This document shows, one piece after another, positions 46,322 to 57,259 of a DNA stretch of 64,000 nt. A program made the translations under genes and the position numbers. The stretch's first letter is position 1, and every line of letters begins with the position of its first letter. Source of the DNA: Oopsacas minuta (lineage: Eukaryota; Porifera; Hexactinellida; Lyssacinosida; Leucopsacidae); NCBI GenBank assembly GCA_024704765.1, contig JAKMXF010000307.1:186001-250000 (forward strand), in the 5' to 3' direction. The notes under the pieces are model-generated. The model had not been told where the DNA came from, did not search any database, and saw only the letters and a list, made by a program, of their open reading frames with translations.

Positions 46322-47047
46322 TAACTATATGGGCTTATAATATAGGAAAGTTAGATACATTACTTGAACTGCAAGACTTGTCGAAAGCCCTGAAAGAAAT
46401 TTCATCTCCTCCTCAATTTACCACTCGGTTTATATAAAATACCATTGACTATCTCAAATACTGGTTAACTCAAACATTTTATACCACGAACTGACATCCA
46501 TTTCCCTCTTTCTTCGTCTTGCTTTAGTACTTATCGCACATAAACATTCTATTTTTTCGAACAGATTATCAGGGTTTTAGTAACGGGATGTTAAATGTAT
46601 AGAACATTTTTTTACATCAATCTTTGAATATTTTACAATTATGTGGTTTATTGAAGTTTTGAAGAGAACACAAATACTGAATAATCAATAAATCTCAACT
46701 TTGAATAATCTGAAAAGGTGTCGCATGGAAATTGCAACTTTAAATGATCCCCATCTAACGTCTAAAATTCGCTATATGTTCTTCCTCAAAACGGTGATTT
46801 ACAGGATGTTCACTGTATACATTTGAGGATGTGTAAATTTTTATGTTAAACCCCGATACGGGAGGCTAAGATCCAGTAAGGGGGAATTGCACCCCACCCT
46901 CCCCATAGCGTTGCTTCATTTTAAGCATATAAATTCGAAAATACTTTACTATCATAACTTAAGTTATATTAAATAGATATTACATCCTGGACTGTTACTT
47001 ACGTATGTAGTTTTCAAGTAGATCAAGTAACAACTTTAGGGAAATTA
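46322..47047. other. No gene seen; possible hAT debris at 46850-46925
   Basis: AT-rich spacer. A G/C-rich patch (AAGGGGGAATTGCACCCCAC then CCTCCCCATAGCG) near 46880 resembles a hAT end but has no partner or duplication. Confidence 0.35.
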
Positions 47048-47650
47048 CAGGGTGGACCATAAGTTCTGTCCCACAGATAAAAGGCGATAATTTTGGCAAA
47101 ACTCAATAAAATGACTTAAAATCTTAACACGATAACGTACACATTATTTGGATAATAATTTATTATGCTTATTTAATATATCCACCTATTTTCTTAATTA
47201 CAGCCCTAAGTCGTGAAGGAACCGCCTCTACTGCCATTCGCATGGTTTCCTGGGGGATTTCACTCCAAGGACGTATTATTGATTGCTTAAGGGCCTCCAA
47301 AATTTTATGGGATTTATAACAAGCCTTTGTATATAATATAGGCCAAACTAAGAAGTCTAGAAGTTCAACGTCCGGACTAGATGGGGGCCATTCCTGTTTG
47401 GAAACAAGTCAGGAATTTCGGTGTAAAGACAGCTTTGAGTGGTATTTGCTGTATGGGCAGAGACACAGTTTTGTTAGAACAAAAAGGGTTCATTGTTAAA
47501 CATCGACTTGCTAAGCTCTTTGACTATAGGATTTAGAACAAGGTTTTGGTAAGTTTGAGTATTTATTTTTACCCGAGTTGGGATGAAAACTATCGGAGTC
47601 CTGCCAAATGAGGATATTCCAGCCCAAACAATAAGAGAACATGGTTGTTG
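47048..47650 (-). mobile_element. DD37D Tc1/mariner element, 3' half only
   Basis: The end CAGGGTGGACCATAAGTTCT abuts TA (47046-47047). On the minus strand the C-terminal half of a transposase follows: VWAGISSFGRTPIVFI near 47620, then SAHTANTTQ near 47465, where the expected catalytic QD reads QN. EWPPSSPDVELLDFLVW near 47390 holds the third Asp, and PQETMRMAVEAVPSRLRAVI to the stop at 47169 is the C-terminus. The second catalytic Asp is therefore replaced by Asn, with a stop just before it. Spacing is consistent with 37 residues. The 5' half and the other inverted repeat are gone. Confidence 0.75.
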
Positions 47651-48174
47651 TACTCTTTATATTTATCTACACTCCTCAGGGATGGTAGACGCTGTAGAAA
47701 CAATATTCTGTCATTTTGTTACAAATTAATAAGAAAAAGACTATTCTTATCTAAGTACAAAATAGAAAACATATTGGAATAGACGAATTAGAAATTGCTA
47801 CAAACATTCTCCAGGGTACTCGAGGTCGCATGCTTTTATGGATGAAACGGTTAGAGAAGATGTTTGCCTTAAGATTTACAAGATACAGAGTAGCGAAACG
47901 TAGCGACCGTGACCATAACACCAACGGAAAATGCGAGGATCAATATTCGGACAAAAGCCCCATTCTAGAGAATATTGAAATAAATAGCATGTATGCTAAT
48001 TAGCTAATCTGAAGATTGGACTGCACTAATGTATTGAAGTATCCTAAAATATTATCTAGAAACAACTAATATCTTAAAAATCAGGCATTCCCTCAGTTGC
48101 CTATCCAGTCCAGTCCAATGTACAACTACACCGCCAACTAGGTTAGACATAAACGCTAAAGATCGTGATCACCT
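47651..48174. other. No gene seen
   Basis: Spacer between the DD37D fragment and P-like copy P2. No frame or repeat recognised. Confidence 0.4.
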
Positions 48175-49086
48175 GGCTCTTGGGATGGAACTGAGTATGG
48201 AGCAGAAAATATTGATGGACAGAAATTTCAAGTACTTGGATTTGAAAATTTACAATCTAAGCTTGTTCGTGTATCTCTTCCAAAGCAGTGAATACTTTAG
48301 TCTACTGATGAAAATCAACTCCATTTAATTCAACCTCCTATATCGGATGTCACTGGTGCTCACAATATTGAACGTTCTCTCTCGATCAATGATTCTTTAT
48401 CTACAAAGGGCTTCTACAACAACAAATACATAAAGCAGATTACTGATATTCTGGCTATTGACAACTTGCTAGAAGAGATATCATCTATCAGTATTGAAAA
48501 CCATAATAGACAGGAATTATAAACCCCTACATTTAACCAACAGATAGTTCAAGTGACCAAATAATTGCGTCTAACAGTAAATAAGTTGTCGAATTCACAG
48601 GCAATACTAGTTGAATGTCAAGAGTATAATCAACTACTATCTTTCCCCCAATGTATTATATGTCAATTGAATAATATGTTTCGTCCGAAAAAGTCACCAC
48701 ACCTCAACATTGGAACTATTGTAATAGCACTCAAGTGCCAACTTATCTCTCCGGCGTGCTACCATTATTTGCAATCTCTTGATTCACTTCTCTTCCATAT
48801 TACACAACACTTCAGCGTTTATATATAAAATTTGGTCTGGATAGTGAATATATTACATTTTTGGAAAAGGCTACCTCTGATTTCAACCAAATAGAACGAA
48901 ATGTGAAATCATAATTCACCAATAAAGGTGGAAAGCCAGCCAAACTATATTTGCTTTTATGGTTTCTAGCTTATCTAAAAGATGATCAACCATCGTTCGT
49001 CTACTACCATGTTCAAATACATCTGCAATGGATATATTCCCTGTTATCAAGCAAGTGACAAAACGTTTCGAGCGTTGAGGATTATA
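48175..49086 (+). pseudogene. P-element-like transposase, copy P2, first part
   Basis: Same protein as P1: GTEYGAENIDGQKFQVLGFE, then a broken frame to VTGAHNIERSLSINDSLSTK and ITDILAIDNLLEEISSI. Next is QLNNMFRPKKSPHLNIGTIV and LQSLDSLLFHITQHFSVYI. After a stop it goes on with KFGLDSEYITFLEKATSDFN, a deletion that fuses ERN to VKS, FTNKGGKPA, and STIVRLLPCSNTSAMDIFPV and IKQVTKRFE. The order KFGLDSEYITFL...FTNKGGK...STIVRLLP matches what I recall of P/THAP9-type transposases. It is interrupted at 49087 by a foldback element. Confidence 0.6.
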
Positions 49087-50019
49087 CAGTCAGGGGACAA
49101 AAGTATTCGAACACACAAATATATTGTCATAAATTGTATACTCTTTCCCGCTCCTATATATTGTGTGATCTATATTCGTAGCTGTTATCTAGTAATTTGC
49201 ACAGAATAACACATATGTTTTTCAAGAATTTCGAAAAGATATTTCCGATTTACAATTTTTGAAGGTGTTAATTTTGAATAATTATTGGAGAATTATTGAG
49301 ATTTAAAGTACGTGGTAATTCAAAGCCTATTAAGAATCTATAATTTCTGACTTGATATTTGGATTCTACGTAGGCGAGTCACCCCAGATTGAAATTTTCA
49401 ATCGGATTGAACAATTTTTACTAAAGTTATAGAAGAATTTCAATTTGTCCCACTTGTGCCGCCTTTTGAAAAAAGTGGCACAGGTGGCAGGAATAAGAGC
49501 CACTACAAGGAAATCAACTAGGGCTAAGAGGAATAAGTCGAAGCAATATTTTCGAATGATATTATTATGCTAACCCTTGAATTTCACAGTAACCTCTTGG
49601 TAGCGGCCACTTGTGCCACCTTGGGCAAAAGGTGGCACAAATGGCACAAATTGAAATTCATCTATAACTCTGGTAAAATTGTTCAATCCGATTGAAAATT
49701 TAATCCGATTGAAAATTTCAATCTGGGGTGACTCGCCTACGTAGAATTCAAATATCAAGTCAGAAATTATAGTTACTTAATAGGCTTTGATTTACCACAT
49801 ATTTTGAATATCAATAGTTTTCGAATAATTATTCAAAATTAACACCCTCAAAAATTGTAAATCGAAAATATTCTTTTGAAATTCTTGAAAAATATATGTT
49901 GTTCTATACAAATTACTAGATAGCAGCTACGAATATAGACTACACAATATATAGGAGCGGGAAAAAGTATACAATTTATGACAATATATTTGTGTTCGAA
50001 TACTTTTGTCCCCTGACTG
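49087..50019. mobile_element. Foldback (long-inverted-repeat) Tc1-type element, 933 bp
   Basis: Ends CAGTCAGGGGACAAAAGTAT read identically from both sides, and the two arms pair for about 400 bp each around a short centre near 49500-49570. The left flank is TA (49085-49086) and the right flank CA, taken as a mutated TA. TTCGAACACA follows the terminal word in both arms. The right arm holds a tandem copy of 'AATCCGATTGAAAATTTmA' not present in the left. There is no transposase. P-like sequence (P2) lies on both sides, so it landed in that gene. Confidence 0.88.
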
Positions 50020-50116
50020 CATGCTAAAGTTATAGGTGCAGATAACTATCCTATGAACGCAAACTCAAACTTTTATAAACTTTCGGGATTCTGATATCGC
50101 TATAACAGCTATATTA
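50020..50116 (+). pseudogene. P-element-like transposase, copy P2, second part
   Basis: Immediately after the foldback element the plus strand reads AKVIGADNYPMNANSNFYKL SGF. This continues P2 ('DNYPMN' is a block I associate with P-like transposases). It stops at family-A copy A3, whose left end is at 50117, so P2 was hit twice. Confidence 0.5.
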
Positions 50117-51429
50117 CAGACCAACAAAAATATTTTTGTGTGTTTCTTTTGCCTAAGATTTTAGATTGAATTTTGACTATTTTTGCTTTTGCTGAGTTCG
50201 AAAATTTCATCGGATTTGCTTGATTGGCTCTTGATTTTGGTCTACATTTATGTTTATATTGTTAGTTACCTTTTTCAAATGTATATTCAATTTAATCAAT
50301 AGTTTTATAATTCTAAGTATCTAGCATATTCTAACTCTATGGCATCGGTTGGAAGAAATGTTCTAATGATCCTAATACATTCTGTTACATATGCGGTGAA
50401 TATGAAAGATCAGAGAAGAGGAGTCTCTGAATGCGTGTGAAATGCATACTTTGCTTACTTTGAGGTGAAGCTTGGAGATCAAGACAAGACATGGGCTTCG
50501 CATATGTGTGTAAAATATGTAGTGAATATCTAAGGCTGTGGACTAATGGCAAGGCATACCTATGGTATGGAAAGAACAGAGGAATCATTATGATGATTGC
50601 AATTTTTGTATGCTCGATATGAAAGGATTCAATCGACATAAGAAAAGAATATAGAGTTTCCCTGATTTAGACTCTGCTAGCCATCCTGTGCCGCGGTGTG
50701 GAGGTTCCTCAGGAAAAATTTAGTCCCGTACCAGACCTCTCAATAGATTGCGATGGAATAGATGAAAATTTGGACGCAGCATGTCATTCAGTGAAAGTGA
50801 ACTCGAAGTTAGCTCTACATTATCTGGTCAATTTAATAAGGAAGAGCTCAATGATCTAATTCGGGACCTCAACCTGTCTAAAAAGCCTTCACAAATTTTG
50901 GCATCCGGGCTCAACGAGAAGAATATTCGTAGCCCTGGAACTAAGATAACATATTATCGTCATAGAGAAGAAGGATTACTTCATTACTTTAGCCAACAAG
51001 AAGGCATCGTCTTCTTCAATGACTTTGGAGGACTTCTCCTGTAAATGGGAGTACCACAATATAGCCAGAAGATTGGCGTCTATTCATTGATAGTTCCAAG
51101 AGAATCTTGAAGTGCGTTATATTGCATAATGGAAATAAATGTATATCTATTCCAATTGGACATTCAACAAAGCTTAAGGATGTGTATGAAAATATTCAAT
51201 TGGTATTGCAAAAATTGAAATATCATGAACACCAGTGGTTGATATGTGTTGATCTTAAGATGGTAAACTTTCTACATAGCCAACAAGGTGGATACACTAA
51301 GTACCCTTGTTTTATATGTTTATGGGACAGCAGTGCCCGCAAAGATCATTGGGTAACTAAAGTGTGATCCTTGAGAACTGATCTAACAGTTGGAGAAGCA
51401 AACATTCTGTATGAACCATTGGTTCCTAG
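50117..51429 (+). mobile_element. Family-A transposon, copy A3 (5' part, cut by hAT)
   Basis: The left end is TTA then CAGACCAACAAAAATATTTT, with the subterminal GCTGAGTTCGAAAA word shared with A1. Decayed coding follows on the plus strand: NTFCYICGEYERSEKR, KLGDQDKTWASHM, DDCNFCMLDMKGFNR, LNDLIRDLNLSKKPSQILAS and DWRLFIDSSKRILKCVILHN (first Asp). CVDLKMVNFLHSQQGGYTKY (second Asp) and PCFICLWDSSA (CX2C) come next, then VGEANILYEPLVPS. At 51430, right after GGTTCCTAG, a hAT element begins. The 3' part of A3 was not found on the far side. Confidence 0.75.
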
Positions 51430-53994
51430 CCGTGGCGTCCTGCTTGGAAAATTTCCGGGGGGGCAAAGAGTCAATAATGCATCCCAAAAGAATTACAAAT
51501 ATCATAATAAAAGTACTCGAACTCTCCTTGGTTCAGACTATATTTCAAGTAATCTATGATAAATACTATTATATTTGTAAATTAGTGTTCGTAAGTTCAG
51601 TACTGATACACACTATTTCCTGGGAGTATTCCAAAATCTCTCGTGAATCTTCTCAAATCTTTTAGGGATTGATTTCATTCTGTTAGATTCAACGGACAAT
51701 AACAGTAAATTACTTAACCTGTCTTCACACATCGTGCTACGTAATCGAGTCTTAATAAGCTTTAATGTTGAAAAGAACGTTCACATGCGGAGGATGTCAC
51801 TGGTAGTGTTAGAATCAACCTATATAGAATGTTCAAATTGGGATATAATTTGGCTATCCCTTCTTTGACCATATAAAGATAAAGTTTATGAATTCCAATT
51901 TTCCCGATATTGGATAATTCAATTAATTTCGCAAGAAGTTTGTATTCATATTCTATTAAATCTGCGTCGAAGTCGCCAATATAATAACTTGCTAGTACTC
52001 TTAAATCCTGTATATTTTCAGCTTTAGGAGGATTTAAGCATTCAATAGATTTGAGAAGAGGCATGGTTTCATGTGAGAATCTACTCTGAAGCGCTTCTTT
52101 AATCAACTCTATCACATCATTAAAGAATTGCTCTTTCATACGCTCTTTTCCAGTTAACACTATTGGTACATGGTGTTCACTATCATCCAACCTTGTAGGT
52201 ACCTTCCTGTGACGTGGTTCACTATATGTGACGCCAATATTCTCAGCAATTTTTTCAGCTTGTAAATATAATTGATCAAAGTATGCTTCAGTTGTATATC
52301 CTTGTAATGTACTAATCAAAGATTCAATATGTAGACTTGCTGATGATATGTTAAGATCTTCATTTTGAAGATATTTTGAAATGATATTACACAATTTGAG
52401 GATATCTGTAAAGGTAACTAAACATAGACAAAATTGGAAATCTATACATTTTGATAGAGAGAAAGCATCTGACGCTATACCAGAATCATATTTACCGTCG
52501 TATATAATAGAATCTAGAACTTTTAGAAGAACACTAATATTTTCAAGCAAAACTTGGCATGCCTCTGCACGGGAAGACCATCTAGTATCGCTTAGTGATT
52601 TAAGTGTGCCTATTTTCTTCCCTTCACCCTGACTGGCATAGCATTTCATCTGAATATCTTTAAATAACCCATGTCTCTTTGTGCTACCCTCAATAAATGC
52701 GTACAGCTTTTGCATTATTCCAAAGAAATTTCTAGTGATCACATTGCGTTTACAAGTATCAATAATAACTAGGTTTAACCGATGCACATAACAATGTACA
52801 AAATATGCTTTAGGGTTCTTTACTTTAATTAAATTTTGGACTCCATTATATCTACCAGCCATTGTTGCACATCCATCATAACCTTGACCACGTAATGATT
52901 CGATCAATAATCCGTGCTTACTGAAAACTTCAACAATGGTTGTCACTAACCCTACAGCTGTACAATTCGCCACTTCAATCAAGTCAAGTAGAGATTCAAT
53001 TATTTCACCATTTATATTGACATATCTTACTACAATAGATAATTGATCTTTCTTAGCTATATCTGGAGTAGTATCTAAACAAATTGAAAAAAAGTGAGCT
53101 ATTTGAATATTTTCAATAATATCTTCCCTCAAGATTTCGGCACTATACTGAATCATTTCATTCTGAGAAGTAGGTGATAAATAACTGGGATAACCTTTTG
53201 GATTTGCTTGTCCTTTTTGTAGATGAATCATTAAAGGTGGGTGATAACGAGAAATAAGTTCGATAATTCCCTTGAAAATACCTTTATTCGTAGACACTTC
53301 TCCTTCATTATGACCACGAAAAGGCAAGTTCAATTGAGCTAATGTAATAACTACATTAATCAGGAGATAAACAATATCTTTTCTTGATTGCCTTTCTTTA
53401 TTCGCAAGAGATAATGCTTTCTTCATATCTTCGCTGATGAGGACATCTACCGAGTTTCATGTAAATAACTAGTCCATTTTTCCATGCATATGGAATGTTT
53501 TTCACTTTTTGAATGTTTATCGAATCCTCTATTTTTCTCTAAAGCATGTGGCCACTGTCTAAATCCATCTTCCACAAATGTTCTATCATATTTATCTAAT
53601 GCAGAACCGAAAACACGACAGGGAAAGCACAAAGCCGAATCAGTATACTTATTATACTCTAACCAGGGTCTTGAAATATACCAATTGCCTGAAAGCCCTC
53701 GTTTTCCCATGAAATAATGTCTGAGGGTATGAGTTATTTGGTAGTTTCAGTCGTATAGGTAGGTCCATATTTGATGTATTCAGCACGAAGTAATCTGTCT
53801 ACTGGAACTACAAATTCTTGTCCCATAGCATCGTTCAACAACGAGTAATTCACAAACGAAGTCTCAGATTCTATAGAACTATTAGGCACTACTGCAGCTG
53901 TAGAAGTATCACTTGATTGGATAATTGGGGGGGAACATGGTGACAAAGGTTGAAAAAATTTATCCAAATTCATTGACGAACAAAAGATAATAAC
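51430..53994 (-). mobile_element. hAT transposon (ZMYM1-like), inserted in A3
   Basis: The left end CCGTGGCGTCCTGCTTGG, with a G-run soon after (CCGGGGGGGC), is preceded by GTTCCTAG (51422-51429), the expected 8-bp target copy. A large minus-strand transposase gene follows. The other end is not visible because a DD37D element's terminal repeat appears at about 53995. The end sequence resembles the one at 62375 (CAGTGGCGTCGTGCT, then CCGGGGGGGC), which abuts GTTTCTAG on the coding strand at the same point of another family-A copy. Confidence 0.75.
51613..53973 (-). pseudogene. hAT transposase (TTF zinc finger, DUF4371-like, hAT dimerisation), near-intact
   Basis: The likely start is MNLDKFFQPLSPCSPP (53973). 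NWYISRPWLEYNKYTDSALC then FPCRVFGSALDKYD and FDKHSKSEKHSICMEKW make up a TTF-type zinc finger (53430-53710). An open stretch of 554 codons (53426-51762) carries FFSICLDTTPDIAKKDQLSI (first Asp region), GQGYDGCATMAGRYNGVQ, FVHCYVHRLNLVI, LKSLSDTRWSSRAEACQVL and LTLPVTSSACERSF. A one-base loss then shifts the hAT dimerisation tail STLKLIKTRLRSTMCEDRLS to another frame, ending at 51613. Two more frameshifts lie near 53430 and 53720. The total, about 785 residues, matches zinc-finger MYM-type-1-like hAT proteins. Family naming is from memory, but the CERSF...TRLRS motif is diagnostic. Confidence 0.88.
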
Positions 53995-55200
53995 CACAGG
54001 GTTAGGCATAAGTTTCGCAACAAAAATTGAAATTAAGCTAGAGGTTCGGCGAATGGTTTTAGGCGAACATTTATTCATCATATATTATCTTCAGCATCTT
54101 TCAAACAATATTTGGAGTATTGAGTACTACTCGCAAAATTTTTTTATTTATGGGCAAAGAAGCAAAACGGTCATTGATAATCTTGTATCATAATGAAGGC
54201 AAGTCGGCTTCCGTAATATCAAAATACTGTCCATAAACAGATTGATAGTCTACCGTCCAATCAAATGTTACAAGGAGACTGGCAGTACCCAGGACAGGTT
54301 CAGAAAAGGTAGACCTCATTTTGTTCGGACTCCTGCTGTTAGGAAGCTCGTCCGGGAGAGGGTCAGGAAGAATCCTGTCAGAAGCATCCAAGGCATGGCA
54401 AAAGACTTCAATATTTCAACCAGAAGTATGAGGAGGATAGTAAAAGAGGATTTAGGCTTGAAATGCTACAAATTTCGAGAGGTACTGTTACTTTCTGAGG
54501 TGAATAAGAGGCGTAGGTATGAAAAATGTCTGATTCTGGGAAAAAGGTTCACTGGTGGCACGCACCAGAGTATTGTCTTCTCCGATGAGAAGATTCTTAC
54601 CGTTGAAATGGCATATAATCGCCAAAACAGTCGAACTCTTGCTCCAGATCAAAAGTCTATATCGTCATCAATAAACACAATTAAAAGAACTCAGAAACTT
54701 GCATCGGTCATGGTTTGGGGAGCTATTACCTCTGAAGGTCGGACACCTCTGGTGCTCATTGACAAAGGGGTGAAAATTAACAAAGAGGTGTATGTAGAGA
54801 GCATCTTAGAGAACGCATTGAAGCCTTGGGCTGGTGAGCACTTCAAAGGCGCGCATTGGGTGTTCCAGCAAGATTCCGCTCCCTCCCACAAAGCCAAAAT
54901 GACATCTGAGTGGTTGAAACTCAATGTACCGGAATGTATATCAACTGAAGAATGGCCGACCTCTTCTCCAGATCTAAACCCTATGGATTTCTGTATATGG
55001 TCCATCTTAGAGTCCAGGATATGTGCAAAGCCTCACAAGAATGTCAAAAGTCTGAAGTCCTCCTTGAGAAGAGGGTGAGATTTAATCAGTGAGGACGTGT
55101 TGCGCTGCGGCGATAATTTCTATAAGCGATTGAGCCTATGTATCGCAGCAAAGGGCAATACATTCGAAGAGCTAGATTAATTTCGTATTCATAGTATGTA
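53995..55200 (+). mobile_element. DD37D Tc1/mariner element next to hAT gene
   Basis: CACAGGGTTAGGCATAAGTT at about 53996 matches the DD37D-group ends at 63788 and 62599, so I take it as the left end. The right end was not found by eye. The gene lies 22 bp upstream of the hAT start codon and removes the hAT 5' end from view. The minus-strand frame reading through 53995-54081 as an extension of the hAT protein is therefore probably spurious. Confidence 0.6.
54150..55180 (+). pseudogene. DD37D (maT-like) transposase, mostly intact
   Basis: Start MGKEAKRSLIILYHNEGKSA, then a frameshift near 54220, followed by 278 open codons (54242-55078). KCYKETGSTQDRFRKGRPHF and VRSIQGMAKDFNISTRSMRR form the HTH part. 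IVFSDEKILTVEMAYNRQNS holds the first Asp, VMVWGAITSEGRTPLVLI follows, VFQQDSAPSHKAKMTSEW carries the second Asp and SSPDLNPMDFCIWSILE the third. There are 37 residues between the second and third. A second frameshift near 55075 moves the C-terminus (ISEDVLRCGDNFYKRLSLCI) to end at 55180. The three catalytic Asp are present. Confidence 0.88.
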
Positions 55201-55785
55201 TATTCACTAATTCATTACGAATTTCAACTACTATTATCGCAAAATAAGAAATATACTAGTTTCTACTTTTCATATCAAAACCGTGTTTCAGGATATGGAA
55301 AATGAGGTATCTACCCAACATGAGGAAACTCGAAAATTCTTTATCTAGAATCTGTATTCGCTTTGTTTTGTTGGTCTTGGTACTTAATACATCTGTCACC
55401 GAATTTCGCTATCTTGAGCAGATTTTGATTTCCCTGAGTATTCGACTCTGTATATTATCTGTACAACAAATTGACTATCCAGATTTAACATTCAATCACT
55501 TAATGAATCATAGACTTAATTTCAAGGAAGGCCGTATATATAATGTGATCTTCCTTATCGTCGCAATTACACACATGTCTAGAATTCTTCTAATCCAGGG
55601 CTGTCCGACTAAAGGTCCGAAAATTTCAAATACACTGCCCCACTCATAAATTCTTTTTCGCTATTTCTTATCCTAAATTTACAAATCCACTGATGTCCCA
55701 TGTCTATTATCTGGTTGGTTGTTGGTTAATATTCTCTGAAGTTGTATACCATACCTGCTAACATTCACTTTGTCAACTTTATATA
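55201..55785. other. No recognisable gene
   Basis: A 115-codon plus frame (55302-55649) is rich in Ile/Leu but has no recognisable domain or signal. I do not support it as a gene. Confidence 0.35.
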
Positions 55786-57128
55786 CAAAGTGTGCCAAAA
55801 GTCTTGGCCGGTTGCATTATGGTGGCTCACTTAAAATATTTCAAGGTCACAATATCTAATTAATTACCAATATAATCACCAGCTCTTTCTAAAACTAATT
55901 TCATTCGAGTAGGCATCCCATCCATCAGGTTTCGAATTAAGTTCGGTGAAATCGTCTTCCATGCCGTTTTTAGGTTTGCCATTAGGAACTGAATCGTGGT
56001 GACATGGCCCATTTCATCCAACCGTTCATATAAAATACCCCAAAGATTTTCAATTGGATTCAAGTCGGGGGAGTTAGCTGACCACTTCCCTTTCTTCCAA
56101 AACTGAGGGAACTTCTCTGAACACCACTGCCGCGTGACATTGGCTGTGTGCAGGGGCACAATCCTGCATGAACAGAAATTCCGACATGTTTTCCAACATG
56201 GACCTCTCAATAACGGGCCCCTTTTTAGCTTTACGAGCGATTGCATCGAGACAGGTTTTCTTCAATATTTCGTTCCTATAGTAGGCTCCATTGACGGTCT
56301 GTTTTTGAGGTACAATGTGCAGTTCTGACAGCGCTCTGTGTGACATCATTCCCGAGACCATAATTTTCGCTGCGAATTTGACCTGAAAAATAGGCTCATA
56401 ATTTTGTGAACCAATTGCCCATACTCGATCATTCTGTCTGTTTGGCGAATGAATAACTCAAATGGTGATTCATCAGACCAGAACACATTTTTCCAATCAT
56501 CGAAAGAGTAATTTTCATGATCCCGAGCGAAATTCAATCGATTTCCTTGATTGTTTGTGTAATTTTTGGCCATTTGGGACGTTAGAGGGTCTAGCATCAA
56601 GCTTTTGTGCTAAGTGGAGCTGAATTGTCATGTGAGATATGGGGTTTCCTCTTATAGATAGCCTCCTCGACAATTTTCGAGCTGATTGCCTCCTTTTCCC
56701 CAAGGATTTCTTAATCACTATTCGTGATACCCGTTTCAAAATTTGAGGCCGTCCAGATCGAGGTTTAGTCTCCATAGTTTCACCGCATTTGCGTTGACTC
56801 CACCATCTCCGTACTGATCTTACTCCAACATTTAGACGTCTAGCTACCTCTTTTTGAGTAATGCCTCCTTCAAGCATCCCAATTGCTTTAGAACGGACCT
56901 CGACTCCGTGATCACCGACATTCATTTTCCTGAAAAAAACTGGTATGGTAAATATACTAAAAAAAATTTCAAGGAGTGTTGAAGATATTCAATATGCCTA
57001 TAGTATAAATGTAGTTACTATATAGTAACTATCAGTCAACAAGCATTTCCGTTGTATGCTATAATTCCTAGGATATATTGAATCTATCTAGGATTGAGAA
57101 CCGGCCAAGACTTTTGTTACACCCTCAC
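55786..57128 (-). mobile_element. DD37E Tc1/mariner element (1.34 kb)
   Basis: Left end CAAAGTGTGCCAAAAGTCTT and right end, reverse-complemented, GAGGGTGTAACAAAAGTCTT share AAAAGTCTTGGCCGGTT. TA precedes the left end (55784-55785). The right flank is less clear because the outermost bases differ. The transposase lies on the minus strand. Confidence 0.85.
55860..56925 (-). pseudogene. DD37E Tc1/mariner transposase, three frameshifts
   Basis: MNVGDHGVEVRSKAIGML begins the HTH region with ITQKEVARRLNVGVRSVRRW and KPRSGRPQILKRVSRIVIKK. Near 56520 the frame moves. NVFWSDESPFELFIRQTDR (first Asp) follows near 56490, then in another frame MSHRALSELHIVPQKQTVNG, CLDAIARKAKKGPVIERS and LFMQDCAPAH (second Asp). 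After a third shift it reads ANVTRQWCSEKFPQFWKKG, ANSPDLNPIENLWGILYER (Glu) and ends SPNLIRNLMDGMPTRMKL VLERAGDYIGN. There are 37 residues between second Asp and Glu. All catalytic residues are retained. Confidence 0.88.
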
Positions 57129-57259
57129 AAACTGCAGCTATTATTCAATTTGACGAAATACACAAATATTTAACTAGATTATAATCATCATTCTACTATA
57201 TATATCCTCGTTTACTTTGGGCAGTCACCAAGTTCCCATCTTTGTTTAATTTCTGGACA

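Noticed and set aside
53995-54081. N-terminal extension of the hAT transposase (MMNKCSPKTIRRTSS...)
   Set aside because: The bases encoding it overlap a DD37D terminal repeat, so the open frame is probably accidental. The hAT start is taken as Met at 53973.
55302-55649. 115-codon plus frame
   Set aside because: Hydrophobic, no signature, no matching neighbour, and AT-rich DNA readily gives such frames.
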